From positions 3,162,001 to 3,226,000 of the forward strand of contig NZ_JACCCC010000001.1 of assembly GCF_013408795.1 (NCBI RefSeq): a DNA stretch of 64,000 bases, written 5' to 3'. Below the pieces are notes generated by a model. That model had not been told where the DNA came from. It worked only from the letters and a program-made list of their open reading frames with translations, and did not search any database. Positions 32,156-41,173 of this stretch are shown here, one piece after another. The position numbers and the translations under genes were made by a program. The first letter of the stretch is position 1, and every line of letters begins with the position of its first letter. Source of the DNA: Spinactinospora alkalitolerans (GTDB lineage Bacteria; Actinomycetota; Actinomycetes; Streptosporangiales; Streptosporangiaceae).

Positions 32156-33325
32156 TCAGGCGCCGAACCCCCGGATCCGGTGCTGCATGACCCGGTAGGG
32201 CCAGTCGTTGTCGGTGTTCCACTGGCTGACGGACAGGTGCAGATCGTCCAGGGTCGATCCGGGGATGATGTAGCCGCCGTAGAGCTGCGCGACGTGGGAG
32301 TCGTCCTCCGCGCCCCATTCGCCTCCCCAGATCAGGGTCCGGCGGTAGGCGGTGTGCAGGTTGGAGGTCGGCGTGTCCACCACGATGCCGTCGATCCGGT
32401 AGTCACCGGCGTTGAACCAGGTCAGCATCCATTTGCCGTCGAGCGGGCGCAGACACAGCTCGCCGAACGCGCCGTCCAGGATCGGCGTCGGCGGGTTGCC
32501 CCAGGCCCAGGTGCCGTCCCGGTACCCCCACGGCTCGTAGGCCGCCGGGTCGGCGATGCGCTCACTGCGGACCCGGTGCAGGATGATGGGCTTGCTGCGG
32601 GTGAACTCGGTGGAGTAGACGTAGACGTAGCCGTCGTTGCCCAGGCCCCAGGTCAGCAGCTGGAACAGGCCGCCGTGCAGGTCGCTGGGGAACTTCGCCC
32701 CCGTGTGGACCCAGGTCGCGCCGGAGTCGTCGGAGCGCCAGATCTCCGTCCACACCACGTTGCCCAGGCCCTGGTTGACCATCGCGTGCAGGTACATGGT
32801 GCCGCCGATGGTGATGACGTCGGAGGGGAGCACGGTGGAGAAGACCGGGTTGTCGTGCTCGTAGGGCCACAACTGCTGCGCCGCGTCCCCGCCCACGGCG
32901 CCGGACCACCGCACGCCGCCGTCGAGGTCGGTCGTCGTGGAGTAGAGGGCGACCGGTGAGCGCCACCATCCGCCGCCCACCCTCGCCTCCTCGAAGGTGT
33001 CGCCGAACACGAACAGCATCCGGCCGTCGGGGGTGACGGCGGGGACGCCCAGGTCGGTCGCCTCCATCCGGAACCGCGTCGTCAGGCCGGGGCCGGTGAG
33101 GTCGGCGATCTTGGTCACCTCCAGCGCCTGGGAGGCCGCTGCGCCCGGGGTTCGGGTCTGCGCCGCGGCCGCGCCGCCCATCGGCGCGCCGGCCAGGAGA
33201 CCGGAACCGACGACCGCTCCGGCGGCGGTCCTGAGGAACGCCGACCGGTTCATCGAGGGGCCCGCCCGCCCGGAAGGCGGGGCCGCCGCTGCCGGACGGG
33301 GGTTGCCGTCGTCGCTGACTCGCAT
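32156..33325 (-). CDS. secreted DUF4185 domain protein
   Basis: 389 residues from an ATG with GGGAG upstream. An ATG 12 bp earlier and MNRSAFLRT at 33253 are alternatives. NRSAFLRTAAGAVVGSGLLAGAP is a Tat-like or Sec signal region. The mature part has the five-bladed-propeller-like DUF4185 pattern with VTPDGRMLFVFGDTFEE and YVYVYSTEFTRSKPIILHRV. Related proteins are secreted by actinobacteria; some DUF4185 enzymes cleave arabinogalactan-type glycans. It is divergent from a sialidase-like gene and shares an operator-like motif with it. Confidence 0.82.
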   Translation of the reverse strand: MRVSDDGNPRPAAAAPPSGRAGPSMNRSAFLRTAAGAVVGSGLLAGAPMGGAAAAQTRTPGAAASQALEVTKIADLTGPGLTTRFRMEATDLGVPAVTPDGRMLFVFGDTFEEARVGGGWWRSPVALYSTTTDLDGGVRWSGAVGGDAAQQLWPYEHDNPVFSTVLPSDVITIGGTMYLHAMVNQGLGNVVWTEIWRSDDSGATWVHTGAKFPSDLHGGLFQLLTWGLGNDGYVYVYSTEFTRSKPIILHRVRSERIADPAAYEPWGYRDGTWAWGNPPTPILDGAFGELCLRPLDGKWMLTWFNAGDYRIDGIVVDTPTSNLHTAYRRTLIWGGEWGAEDDSHVAQLYGGYIIPGSTLDDLHLSVSQWNTDNDWPYRVMQHRIRGFGA

Positions 33326-33341
33326 GCTCGCTCCCATGTCC

Positions 33342-33354
33342 GAGAAATCGATTC
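33342..33354. promoter_or_regulatory. operator-like motif, DUF4185 side
   Basis: GAGAAATCGATTC immediately upstream of the DUF4185 gene. The same motif with one extra base occurs at 33745-33760 in front of the divergent sialidase gene. Confidence 0.5.
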
Positions 33355-33744
33355 CCCCTTTCTTTCAACACCTCCCTGGCAATGTCAACAGGCGGTCGCG
33401 AAAATCCCTGAGAGTCCGCACCGAGTCGGACGGCCGCTTTGGCGCGGCATATTTCCGCTGCTCACAGCGCTTTTTCGACGTCTCCGCCTCCGCTGCGCCG
33501 TGGCGCGCCCATCGGGGGAAGCCGAGGCCCGCCGCGCGGATCCGGCGCGGACGCACCGGGCCGGGGAACAGGATCCGCCACCCCAAAGAGCCGAGAACCG
33601 GGCGATACCCGAAATATCCATTTCGGCACGGACCGGCCAACCGGCCTTCTCCGGACAGAAACACCCGCATTGACCTGCTGCTATTCCCGAACATGCAACA
33701 CCGCCGCCTCACCCCGGCGCATTTCTATCGTTGTAAATACGTCT

Positions 33745-33760
33745 GAGAAATCGTATTCTC
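33745..33760. promoter_or_regulatory. operator-like motif, sialidase side
   Basis: GAGAAATCGTATTCTC, an inverted repeat GAGAA-N6-TTCTC, 30 bp upstream of the sialidase start. The rest of the 390-bp divergent region (33361-33740) shows no gene; its base composition near 33700-33750 is unusually AT-rich, as expected for promoters. Confidence 0.55.
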
Positions 33761-33789
33761 CGCTGACCGACCCCTTTGGAGGCAATGCG

Positions 33790-35565
33790 ATGGCTCCCCC
33801 ACCCCGCCGACGGTCCCGCCGCTCGGTCCGGCGCGCGGCGACCGCGGTCGCCGCAGCGGCGCTCGCGCTGGCCACGACGGCGGTCCCCGCGTCAGCCCAC
33901 CCCGGCCACGTGCTCTACGAGCCCGACCCGGTGACCAACAGCGACGACAGGGCGTCCTACGAACACGCGATCCAGCTCTCCGACGGCACGATCCTGGCGA
34001 CGTTCGAGCGCCAACTCAGCACCGGCAGCGACCCCGGCAGGGGCTGGCTCATCTACCGCAGCACCGACCGGGGCGCCACCTTCGAGCGGATCGCCCGGGT
34101 CGAGCCGCACGGGCTGCCGGAGGCCACCAACGCGCTGCAACCCGCGCTGATGGAGTTGCACACCGACACCGGCGACCTCGAAGCGGGGACGGTCGTGCTC
34201 GCCGCGGAGACGGGCCAGGACGGCGGGTTCGACGTCCAGCTCTTCACCAGCACCGACAAGGGCGAGACCTGGAACTACCTCAGCACGCCGGAGCGCACCC
34301 GTCCCGGAACCGACGGGGAGCGCCGGATCTGGGAGCCGTTCCCGGTCCAGCTCGACGACGGCCGCCTCGTGGTCTACTACTCCGACGAGATCGTCCCCGG
34401 CCGCGAGCAGAACATCGCCTACAAGACCTCCGACGACGGCGGCCTGACGTGGAGCGCGCCGGTGGACGCGTGGAACCCCACCGGCCCCGACGACCGGCCC
34501 GGGATGTCCACCGTGGCCCGGATGGGCGACGGCCGCTACATCATGAGCGTGGAGTTCTGCGGCAACGCCAACGCCCCCGTCGACTACTGCCGGGTCCGGT
34601 TCAAGACCTCCGACGACGGGCTGGACTGGGGCGATCCCACCGACTGGGGGACGCGGCCGCAGACCGGCACCGGACACCTGCTGCACGGCAACCCGATGGT
34701 CGCCTGGTCCCCCGCCGGCGGCCCCGACGGCACCGTCATCCTGACCGCGGGCGCCCTGATCGAGAGCCTGGACCAGCCGCACACCGAGGCGGGCGGACAC
34801 GGGCAGACCCTCCTGGTCAACCACGACAACGGCGAAGGGGAGTGGCACGAGCTCACCGCCCCGATGCCCACGACTTACGGCGGCTACCAGTCGGGCTACC
34901 GCAATGCCGTCCTCCCCATCGACGACGGCGGCGACCTGCTGTTCCTCACCGCCTCGCACGTGGGCGGCGACACCGAGCGCAACCGCGTCGTCCACGGCAG
35001 CTCCAACGCGGGGGTCCTGCCCTACGACACCGCGTTCGCCGACGGAACGGACCTGGGCTGGGACACCTTCGGCGGCGACTGGTCGGTGGCCGACGAGGTC
35101 TACTCCGAGAGCGAGGGCGGCCCGGGCCACAAGTCGGTCGCGGGCTCGACCGCGTGGACGGACTACACGATGGAGGGGCGGGTCCGGCTCGACGGCACCG
35201 GAAACGCCGGGCTCCTGGTGCGGGTCAGCGATCCGGAGGTCGGCCCGGACGCCCACGAGGGCTACTACGTCGGCATCAGCGACGAGGACGGCGGCGCGTT
35301 CATCGGCCGGCAGAGCCACGACTGGACGCGGCTGGGCGACGTGCGCCCCATGCCCGGCGGAATCGAGCGGGGCGCGTGGTACGACGTGTCGGTGACGGCC
35401 TCCGGCTGCACGTTCGCGGTCCGCGCCGAACCCGCCGACGGCAGCGGGGAACCGGTCGCCTTCGAGGAGACCGATCCCGGCTGCGCGGCCTCCGGAGCGA
35501 TCGGGGTCCGCACGTTCGGCACCGCGGCCTCGTGGCGCGACATCACGGTGACCCCGGCCGGCTGA
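33790..35565 (+). CDS. secreted exo-alpha-sialidase-like protein (BNR/Asp-box propeller) with C-terminal jelly-roll domain
   Basis: 591 residues; ATG with GGAGG seven bases upstream. The signal peptide ends near residue 36 (AVPASA/HPG). Four Asp-box type motifs (STDRGATF, STDKGETW, TSDDGGLTW, TSDDGLDW) define a sialidase-fold propeller of about residues 37-410. Residues about 430-591 (DTFGGDWSVADEVYSE..., NAGLLVRVSD..., GYYVGISDEDGG) form a concanavalin-like/laminin-G-like domain. It probably trims a terminal sugar from a glycan. The sialidase arginine triad cannot be assigned with certainty, so another exo-glycosidase activity is possible. Confidence 0.88.
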   Translation: MAPPPRRRSRRSVRRAATAVAAAALALATTAVPASAHPGHVLYEPDPVTNSDDRASYEHAIQLSDGTILATFERQLSTGSDPGRGWLIYRSTDRGATFERIARVEPHGLPEATNALQPALMELHTDTGDLEAGTVVLAAETGQDGGFDVQLFTSTDKGETWNYLSTPERTRPGTDGERRIWEPFPVQLDDGRLVVYYSDEIVPGREQNIAYKTSDDGGLTWSAPVDAWNPTGPDDRPGMSTVARMGDGRYIMSVEFCGNANAPVDYCRVRFKTSDDGLDWGDPTDWGTRPQTGTGHLLHGNPMVAWSPAGGPDGTVILTAGALIESLDQPHTEAGGHGQTLLVNHDNGEGEWHELTAPMPTTYGGYQSGYRNAVLPIDDGGDLLFLTASHVGGDTERNRVVHGSSNAGVLPYDTAFADGTDLGWDTFGGDWSVADEVYSESEGGPGHKSVAGSTAWTDYTMEGRVRLDGTGNAGLLVRVSDPEVGPDAHEGYYVGISDEDGGAFIGRQSHDWTRLGDVRPMPGGIERGAWYDVSVTASGCTFAVRAEPADGSGEPVAFEETDPGCAASGAIGVRTFGTAASWRDITVTPAG

Positions 35566-35577
35566 CCGGCACCCGAC

Positions 35578-35649
35578 CCGCCGACCTTGAAGTCACCGGA
35601 GCCGGAAGGCCCCGTCCCTGTTCGCGGGGAGGCGCTTCAGGGTCGGCGG
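35578..35649 (+). terminator. long stem-loop after the sialidase gene
   Basis: 15-base arms (35578-35592 and 35635-35649) with one mismatch enclose about 42 nt, which also contain a small GC hairpin. It starts 13 bp after the stop. Confidence 0.55.
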
Positions 35650-35688
35650 AGGGCGCGGAGCTCCTGGTCTTTACGCTCCGGCGCCGCT

Positions 35689-35718
35689 TTGTTACATTTC
35701 TCGGCGGCTGCATACCGT
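35689..35718 (+). promoter_or_regulatory. candidate promoter of the dipeptide-type ABC operon
   Basis: TTGTTA (35689-35694), 18 bp, TACCGT (35713-35718, TANNNT type), about 90 bp before the first gene of the operon. Confidence 0.4.
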
Positions 35719-35809
35719 AGCCAATGATTCGTCGCAGGGCCCCCGGCCGTTGGTGCCGCCCCGCACGGCGAGGCACCGGGGCACGGGAGGAACTCAGGGT
35801 GAAGCGCAT

Positions 35810-37450
35810 ATGACACCGCAGCGGCCGCGGCGCGCGCGGCCGGGGAGAGCGGTCCTCGCGGCGGGGTCCGCGGTCGCCGTCGCGATCGGCGGCTGCGCTC
35901 CGCTTGTCACCCCGCAGGAGGCGACCGCGCCGGAGCAGAGCGTGGTCGAGGCCCCCACCCGCTCCGGCGGCGAGCTGGTCGTCGGGCTCGACGCCGAGCC
36001 CGACGCGCTGGACCCGACGCTGGCCGGCACGCTGGTCGGCCGGCAGGTCTTCGCGAGCATGTGCGAGAAGCTCTACGACACCGGCACCGACCTGTCGCTC
36101 GTCCCCCAGCTCGCCGCCGACCTGCCGCGGCTCTCCGACGACGGGCTCGTGGCGACCGTCCCGCTGCGCACCGACGCCGTGTTCAACGACGGCACCGAGT
36201 TCGACGCCGAGGCCGTGAAGACCAGCCTGGACCGACACCGGGAGCTCTCCGGCTCCTCGCGCGGCACCGAGCTCTCCGCGGTGCGAAACGTCGAGGTGGT
36301 CGACGACCACACCGTCCGCATCGAGCTGTCGCGCCCCTACGCGCCGCTCACATCGGTGCTCGCCGACCGCGCCGGGATGATCATGTCGCCGGAGCAGCTC
36401 GACGAACTGGGCGAGGACTTCGGCCGGCACCCGGTCTGCGTGGGCCCGTTCTCGTTCGTGGAGCGGGTCGCCCAGGACCGCATCGTGGTCGAGAAGAGCG
36501 ACCTCTACTACGGCGCCGACGAGGTCGAACTGGACCGGATCACCTACCGGGCCATCACCGACGACTCGATCCGGCTCGCGAACCTGCGCTCCGGCCAACT
36601 CGACGCAGCCCTGCAGATCAACCCCAACGACGTCGCCACCGTCTCCACCGAGGACGGGCTGGAACTGCTCAGCCAGCCCTCCACCCAGTACATGGGCATC
36701 ACCGTGAACATCCGCAACTCCGACGGGGTCGGCGAGGAGCCCGGCCAGGTGGAGGGCGAACTGGCCCGAAGCGACGAACTGCGCGAGGCGTTCGCGCTGT
36801 CGCTGGACCGCGCCATGATCAACGAGGTGGTCTTCAGCGGCCTCTACGCCCCTGCGTGCGGCCCCATTCCACCCACCAGCGAGTACGCCACCGAGGAGAC
36901 CCAGGCCTGCCCCGACTTCGACCCCGACCGGGCGAGGGAGCTGGTCGCGGAGTCGGGAGCCGACACACCGGTCCCGGTGGACATGATGATCCCCAACGAC
37001 CCCACCAATCTGCGCCTGGGCCAGGTGGTCCAGGCCATGGCCGCCGAGACCGGGTTCCGGGTGCGGTTGCGCCCCACCGAGTTCGCCTCGTCCACGGCCG
37101 AGGGCCAGGCCGGCAACTTCGAGACCTACGTGGTCGGCTGGTCCGGCCGACCCGATCCCGACGGCAACATCGCCCAGTTCTTCACCGAGGGCGGCAGCAA
37201 CAACTACAGCGGCTACGCGACCGAGGAGACCGACCGGCTCATCCGGGAGGCCGCGGCCGAGAACGACCCCGAACGACGCAAGGAGCTGTACTCCGACCTG
37301 GTGCCGCGGCTGCGCGGCTTCAACAGCATCATCTACCTCTACCGGCAGCAGATTTACGTCGCGCACACCGACGAGGTCGCCGGCCTGCAGGTCTACCCCG
37401 ACGGGCTGCTGCGGCTCGGCACCGCCGGCTACGTGGCGGAAGGCGGGTGA
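35810..37450 (+). CDS. ABC transporter substrate-binding lipoprotein, SBP family 5 (Dpp/Opp type)
   Basis: 546 residues. The signal peptide ends in a lipobox with Cys29 (AVAIGGC). GGELVVGLDAEPDALDPTLAGTLVGRQVFASMCEKLYD is the start of the SBP_bac_5 domain, and the C-terminus has RPDPDGNIAQFFTEGGSNNYSGYATEETDRLI. It would capture peptides, nickel-chelates or oligosaccharides outside the cell. It is the first gene of a four-gene operon with 4-bp spacing or overlaps, and lies next to the sialidase gene. Confidence 0.92.
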   Translation: MTPQRPRRARPGRAVLAAGSAVAVAIGGCAPLVTPQEATAPEQSVVEAPTRSGGELVVGLDAEPDALDPTLAGTLVGRQVFASMCEKLYDTGTDLSLVPQLAADLPRLSDDGLVATVPLRTDAVFNDGTEFDAEAVKTSLDRHRELSGSSRGTELSAVRNVEVVDDHTVRIELSRPYAPLTSVLADRAGMIMSPEQLDELGEDFGRHPVCVGPFSFVERVAQDRIVVEKSDLYYGADEVELDRITYRAITDDSIRLANLRSGQLDAALQINPNDVATVSTEDGLELLSQPSTQYMGITVNIRNSDGVGEEPGQVEGELARSDELREAFALSLDRAMINEVVFSGLYAPACGPIPPTSEYATEETQACPDFDPDRARELVAESGADTPVPVDMMIPNDPTNLRLGQVVQAMAAETGFRVRLRPTEFASSTAEGQAGNFETYVVGWSGRPDPDGNIAQFFTEGGSNNYSGYATEETDRLIREAAAENDPERRKELYSDLVPRLRGFNSIIYLYRQQIYVAHTDEVAGLQVYPDGLLRLGTAGYVAEGG

Positions 37451-37454
37451 GCCG

Positions 37455-38411
37455 ATGGGACGCTACCTCGCGGGGCGGCTGCTGCAGTCGCTGGTGACCC
37501 TGTTCCTGGTGTCGATCGTGATCTTCGTCGGCGTCCGGTCCATGCCGGGCGATCCGGCGCTGCTGTTGGCGGGCGAGGAGGCCGACCCGACCACCGTCGC
37601 CGAGATCCGCGAACGGCTCGGCCTGGACCGGCCGCTGCTCGTGCAGTACCTGATCTGGCTGGTCCAGATGGCCCGGTTCGACTTCGGCGAGTCGATCCGC
37701 TCCGGGCTGCCCGTCACCGACGTCATCCTCACCCGCATCCCCGTCACCGTGGAGCTGGCGCTGCTGAGCCTGCTGGTCGCCGCCGTGCTCGGGATCGCAT
37801 CGGGCGTGGTCGCCGCCGTCCGGCAGGGCCGGCCCGCCGACTGGGCGGCCAACGCGGTCGCGCTGCTCGGGCTGTCGATCCCGAACTTCTGGATGGGGCT
37901 CATGGGGATCCTGGTCTTCGCCGTGGCGCTGGGCTGGCTGCCCGCATCGGGCTACGTGCCGCTCCTCGACTCCCCCGCGGGCAACCTGACCAGCCTGGCC
38001 ATGCCCGCCATCGTGCTGGGCACCGGGCTCGCAGCGGTCATCATGCGCCAGACCCGCTCGTCAATGATCGAGGGGCTCGGCTCCGACTACGTCCGCACCG
38101 CGCGCGCCAAGGGCATGTCGCGGCGGCGGGTCGTCCTGGTGCACGCGCTGCGCAACAGCATGATCACCGTGCTGACCATCCTCGGCCTGCAACTGGGCGC
38201 GCTCATCTCCGGCACGGTCGTCACCGAGCAGATCTTCGTGCTGCCGGGCTTCGGCAGACTCATGGTCGAGTCGGTCTTCACCCGCGACTTCCCGATCATC
38301 CAGGCCGCGGTGATGGTCACGGCGGTCGGCTACATCGCGGTCAACCTCGCGGTCGACCTGCTCTATTCGGTCGTCGACCCGCGGATCCGGGTCCAGGAAG
38401 GAACGCGATGA
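37455..38411 (+). CDS. ABC transporter permease, DppB-like
   Basis: 318 residues and six membrane segments. The N-terminal MGRYLAGRLLQSLVTLFLVSIVIFV and the EAA loop YVRTARAKGMSRRRVVLVHALRNS are typical of DppB/OppB permeases. It starts 4 bp after the binding-protein stop and overlaps the next permease gene by 4 bp. Confidence 0.94.
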   Translation: MGRYLAGRLLQSLVTLFLVSIVIFVGVRSMPGDPALLLAGEEADPTTVAEIRERLGLDRPLLVQYLIWLVQMARFDFGESIRSGLPVTDVILTRIPVTVELALLSLLVAAVLGIASGVVAAVRQGRPADWAANAVALLGLSIPNFWMGLMGILVFAVALGWLPASGYVPLLDSPAGNLTSLAMPAIVLGTGLAAVIMRQTRSSMIEGLGSDYVRTARAKGMSRRRVVLVHALRNSMITVLTILGLQLGALISGTVVTEQIFVLPGFGRLMVESVFTRDFPIIQAAVMVTAVGYIAVNLAVDLLYSVVDPRIRVQEGTR

Positions 38412-39298
38412 CGGCCGAGGCCACGCGGCCCCGCGAGACGGCGACCTCCGACGCACCCGCGGCGCGCGGCCGAGCGATGCGCCGGCTGCTGCGCAACCCC
38501 GCCGGGATGTTCGGGCTCGTGCTGGCGGCGCTGCTCGTCGGCGCGGCGCTGCTCGCCCCGGTCATCGCCCCGCACGCCCCCGAGGCCGTCGACTTCGGCA
38601 CGCTGCGCCGACCGCCGTCGTGGGCCCACTGGCTGGGCACCGACGAACTGGGCCGCGACCAGCTCTCGCGCGTCCTGTACGGGCTGCGCTCCTCGCTCGC
38701 GGTCGGACTCCTTGCGGTGCTGATCGCCGCCGCCGTCTCGGTCCCGCTCGGACTGGTCGCCGGCTACTACCGGCGCTGGGGCGACCCGATCGTGTCCCGG
38801 CTCAACGACGCGCTGATGTCGTTTCCGTTCCTGGTGCTCGCGGTCGGCCTCGCGGCCATCCTCGGACCGTCGCTGCTCAACGCGGCGATCGCCATCGGGG
38901 TGTCGCAGGTCCCGAACATGGTCCGGGTGGTCCGCGGCGAGACGCTGCGGCTGGCCAACGAGAACTACGTCGAAGGGGCGATCGCGGTCGGCGCGAGCGA
39001 CGCCTCCGTGCTCGTCCGGCACATCCTCCCCAACTCGGTCAACGCGCTGCTGATCCAGATCACGGTCGGCATCCCCGCCGCGATCATCGGCGAGTCGCTG
39101 CTGTCCTTCCTGGGGCTGGGCGTACAGCCGCCCACTCCCTCACTGGGCACCATGCTCTCCGGGGCGCAGCCGTTCTTCGCGCTGGCCCCCTGGCTCGCCG
39201 TGTTCCCCGGACTGGTGATCGTCGTGGCGACGCTCGCCTTCAACCTGCTCGGCGACGGACTCCGCGACGCCCTGGACCCGAAGGGACGGCCCCGATGA
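38408..39298 (+). CDS. ABC transporter permease, DppC-like
   Basis: 296 residues. An N-terminal cytosolic extension, a first helix after AMRRLLRNPAGMFG, and then a six-helix permease core with LGTDELGRDQLSRVLYGLRSS and the EAA loop YVEGAIAVGASDASVLVRHILPNS. It pairs with the DppB-like subunit. ATGA overlaps occur at both ends. Confidence 0.94.
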   Translation: MTAEATRPRETATSDAPAARGRAMRRLLRNPAGMFGLVLAALLVGAALLAPVIAPHAPEAVDFGTLRRPPSWAHWLGTDELGRDQLSRVLYGLRSSLAVGLLAVLIAAAVSVPLGLVAGYYRRWGDPIVSRLNDALMSFPFLVLAVGLAAILGPSLLNAAIAIGVSQVPNMVRVVRGETLRLANENYVEGAIAVGASDASVLVRHILPNSVNALLIQITVGIPAAIIGESLLSFLGLGVQPPTPSLGTMLSGAQPFFALAPWLAVFPGLVIVVATLAFNLLGDGLRDALDPKGRPR

Positions 39299-41067
39299 GC
39301 AGCACGGAGACCACGGGCGCCGAGACCGCGGCAGCGGCGCCCCCCGTCCTGCGGTTCAGCGATCTGTCCGTGGGGTTTCACACCGAGGGCGGCCCGGTGC
39401 GGGCCGCCTCGGGGGTCACCTTCGACGTCGGCCCGGCCGAGGTGGTCGCCGTGGTGGGGGAGTCGGGCTCCGGCAAGACCGTCAGCGCGATGTCGCTGCT
39501 CGGCCTGCTGCCCAACGGCGCCTCGGTCGAGGGATCGGCCGCCCTCGCCGGCGAGGAGCTGATCGGAGTCGGCGAGCGGCGGCTCCGGCGGATCCGCGGC
39601 AACGAGATCGCGATGATCTTCCAGGAGCCCATGACCTCGCTGAACCCCGTGTTCACCGTGGGCTGGCAGCTCGCCGAAGTGCTGCGCGGCCACAAGGGGA
39701 TGTCGCGGTCGGCGGCGCGCGAACGCTCAAGGGAACTGCTGGAGCTGGTCGGAATCCCCGACGCCGCCCGGCGGCTGGGGGCCTACCCGCACCAGCTCTC
39801 CGGCGGCCAGCGCCAGCGCGTCGTGATCGCCATGGCCGTGGCCTGCGAACCCAAGGTGCTCGTCGCCGACGAGCCGACCACGGCGCTCGATGTCACCGTC
39901 CAGGCCGGGATCCTCGACCTCCTGCGCGACCTGCGCGACCGGCTGCGCACCGCGATCGTGCTCATCACCCACGACATGGGGGTGGTCGCCGACATCGCCG
40001 ACCGGGTCGTGGTCATGTACCGCGGCGAAATCGTCGAGACCGGCCCGGTCGCCGAGCTCTTCGCCGCGCCGGAGCATCCCTACACCCGCGGGCTGCTGGC
40101 GGCGGTGCCGCACCTCGGCCGGGCCGAGACGGCGCCGCGGGACCCGGACTCCCTCGCTGCCGTCGGCGGCCTCAAGAGGTCCGACGCCGGCGGGGACGCC
40201 GAGGAGAAAAGGACCGCAGGGACCACCGAGGCCGCCGAGGCCGCGGCCGACGCGTCGGCGGCGTTGGAGATCAGCGACCTCGTCGCGACCTACGGGGCGT
40301 TGACCGCGGTCAACGGGGTTTCGCTGTCGGTCGCGCCGGGCGAGGTGTTCGGCCTCGTCGGCGAGTCGGGGTCGGGCAAATCCACGGTCGGCCGGTGCGC
40401 GGCGGGGCTGAAGAGCCCCGCGTCGGGCACCGTGGCCATCGCCGGGCACGACATCACCGGACTCTCCCGGCGCAGGATGCGCCCGCTGCGCCGGGAGTTC
40501 GGCATCGTGTTCCAGGACCCGGCCTCGTCGCTGGACCCGCGGATGACGATCGGCGCCTCCGTCGGCGAACCGCTGCGCACGCACCGGCTGTGCCGCGGGA
40601 GCGAACTGGCCGATCGGGTGGCCACGGCGCTGGAGGAGGTGTCGTTGGCCCCCGACCTGCGCAACCGGTTCCCGCACGAGCTGTCCGGCGGCCAACGGCA
40701 GCGGGTCAGCATCGCGCGTGCGCTGGTGCTGGGCCCCAAGCTGCTCATCGCCGACGAGCCGACCAGCGCCCTCGACGTCTCGGTGCAGGCCGACGTGCTG
40801 GAACTGTTCCTGGACCTGCAGCGGCGGCTGCGGTTCGGCTGCCTGTTCATCAGCCACGACCTGGCGGTGGTGGAACTGCTGGCCGACCGGGTCGCGGTGA
40901 TGCGCGGCGGCGAGCTCGTCGAGACAGGCGCCACCGCTTCCGTTCTGGCCGCCCCGCAGCACGACTACACCCGGAGGCTGCTCATGGCGGCCCCGGTCCC
41001 CGACCCCGCCGAGCAGCGCCGCCGCCGCGAGGCCCGCTCCGGCGGCGCTCCGGGGCCCGCCGGGTGA
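39295..41067 (+). CDS. fused dipeptide-type ABC ATPase (DppD-DppF fusion)
   Basis: 590 residues containing two complete nucleotide-binding domains. The first has Walker A GESGSGKT at 55-62, signature [14 protein letters not shown] and Walker B VLVADEP. The second has Walker A GESGSGKS at 356-363, [14 protein letters not shown] and LLIADEP. An Ala/Glu-rich linker (about residues 285-325) joins them, and each half ends with the oligopeptide-type tail ([22 protein letters not shown]). This fusion replaces the separate D and F subunits and completes the importer. Confidence 0.95.
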   Translation: MSSTETTGAETAAAAPPVLRFSDLSVGFHTEGGPVRAASGVTFDVGPAEVVAVVGESGSGKTVSAMSLLGLLPNGASVEGSAALAGEELIGVGERRLRRIRGNEIAMIFQEPMTSLNPVFTVGWQLAEVLRGHKGMSRSAARERSRELLELVGIPDAARRLGAYPHQLSGGQRQRVVIAMAVACEPKVLVADEPTTALDVTVQAGILDLLRDLRDRLRTAIVLITHDMGVVADIADRVVVMYRGEIVETGPVAELFAAPEHPYTRGLLAAVPHLGRAETAPRDPDSLAAVGGLKRSDAGGDAEEKRTAGTTEAAEAAADASAALEISDLVATYGALTAVNGVSLSVAPGEVFGLVGESGSGKSTVGRCAAGLKSPASGTVAIAGHDITGLSRRRMRPLRREFGIVFQDPASSLDPRMTIGASVGEPLRTHRLCRGSELADRVATALEEVSLAPDLRNRFPHELSGGQRQRVSIARALVLGPKLLIADEPTSALDVSVQADVLELFLDLQRRLRFGCLFISHDLAVVELLADRVAVMRGGELVETGATASVLAAPQHDYTRRLLMAAPVPDPAEQRRRREARSGGAPGPAG

Positions 41068-41075
41068 GATCGGGG

Positions 41076-41125
41076 CCGGCGCGGCCGGCCTCGGAGGCCG
41101 CGACCGCGGACCGCTGCCGCGCCGG
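41076..41125. terminator. GC-rich stem-loop between the ABC operon and the sulfatase gene
   Basis: A 9-bp outer stem (41076-41084/41117-41125) with an inner short hairpin, between convergent genes. Confidence 0.4.
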
Positions 41126-41173
41126 GCTGGCGCGTACGGAGCGGTCCCCGCGAAGGGACCCGGCCCGCGGCCG

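Noticed and set aside
30999-32198. 399-codon plus-strand frame opposite the sulfotransferase
   Set aside because: Shadow of the minus-strand gene, which has clear PAPS-binding motifs.
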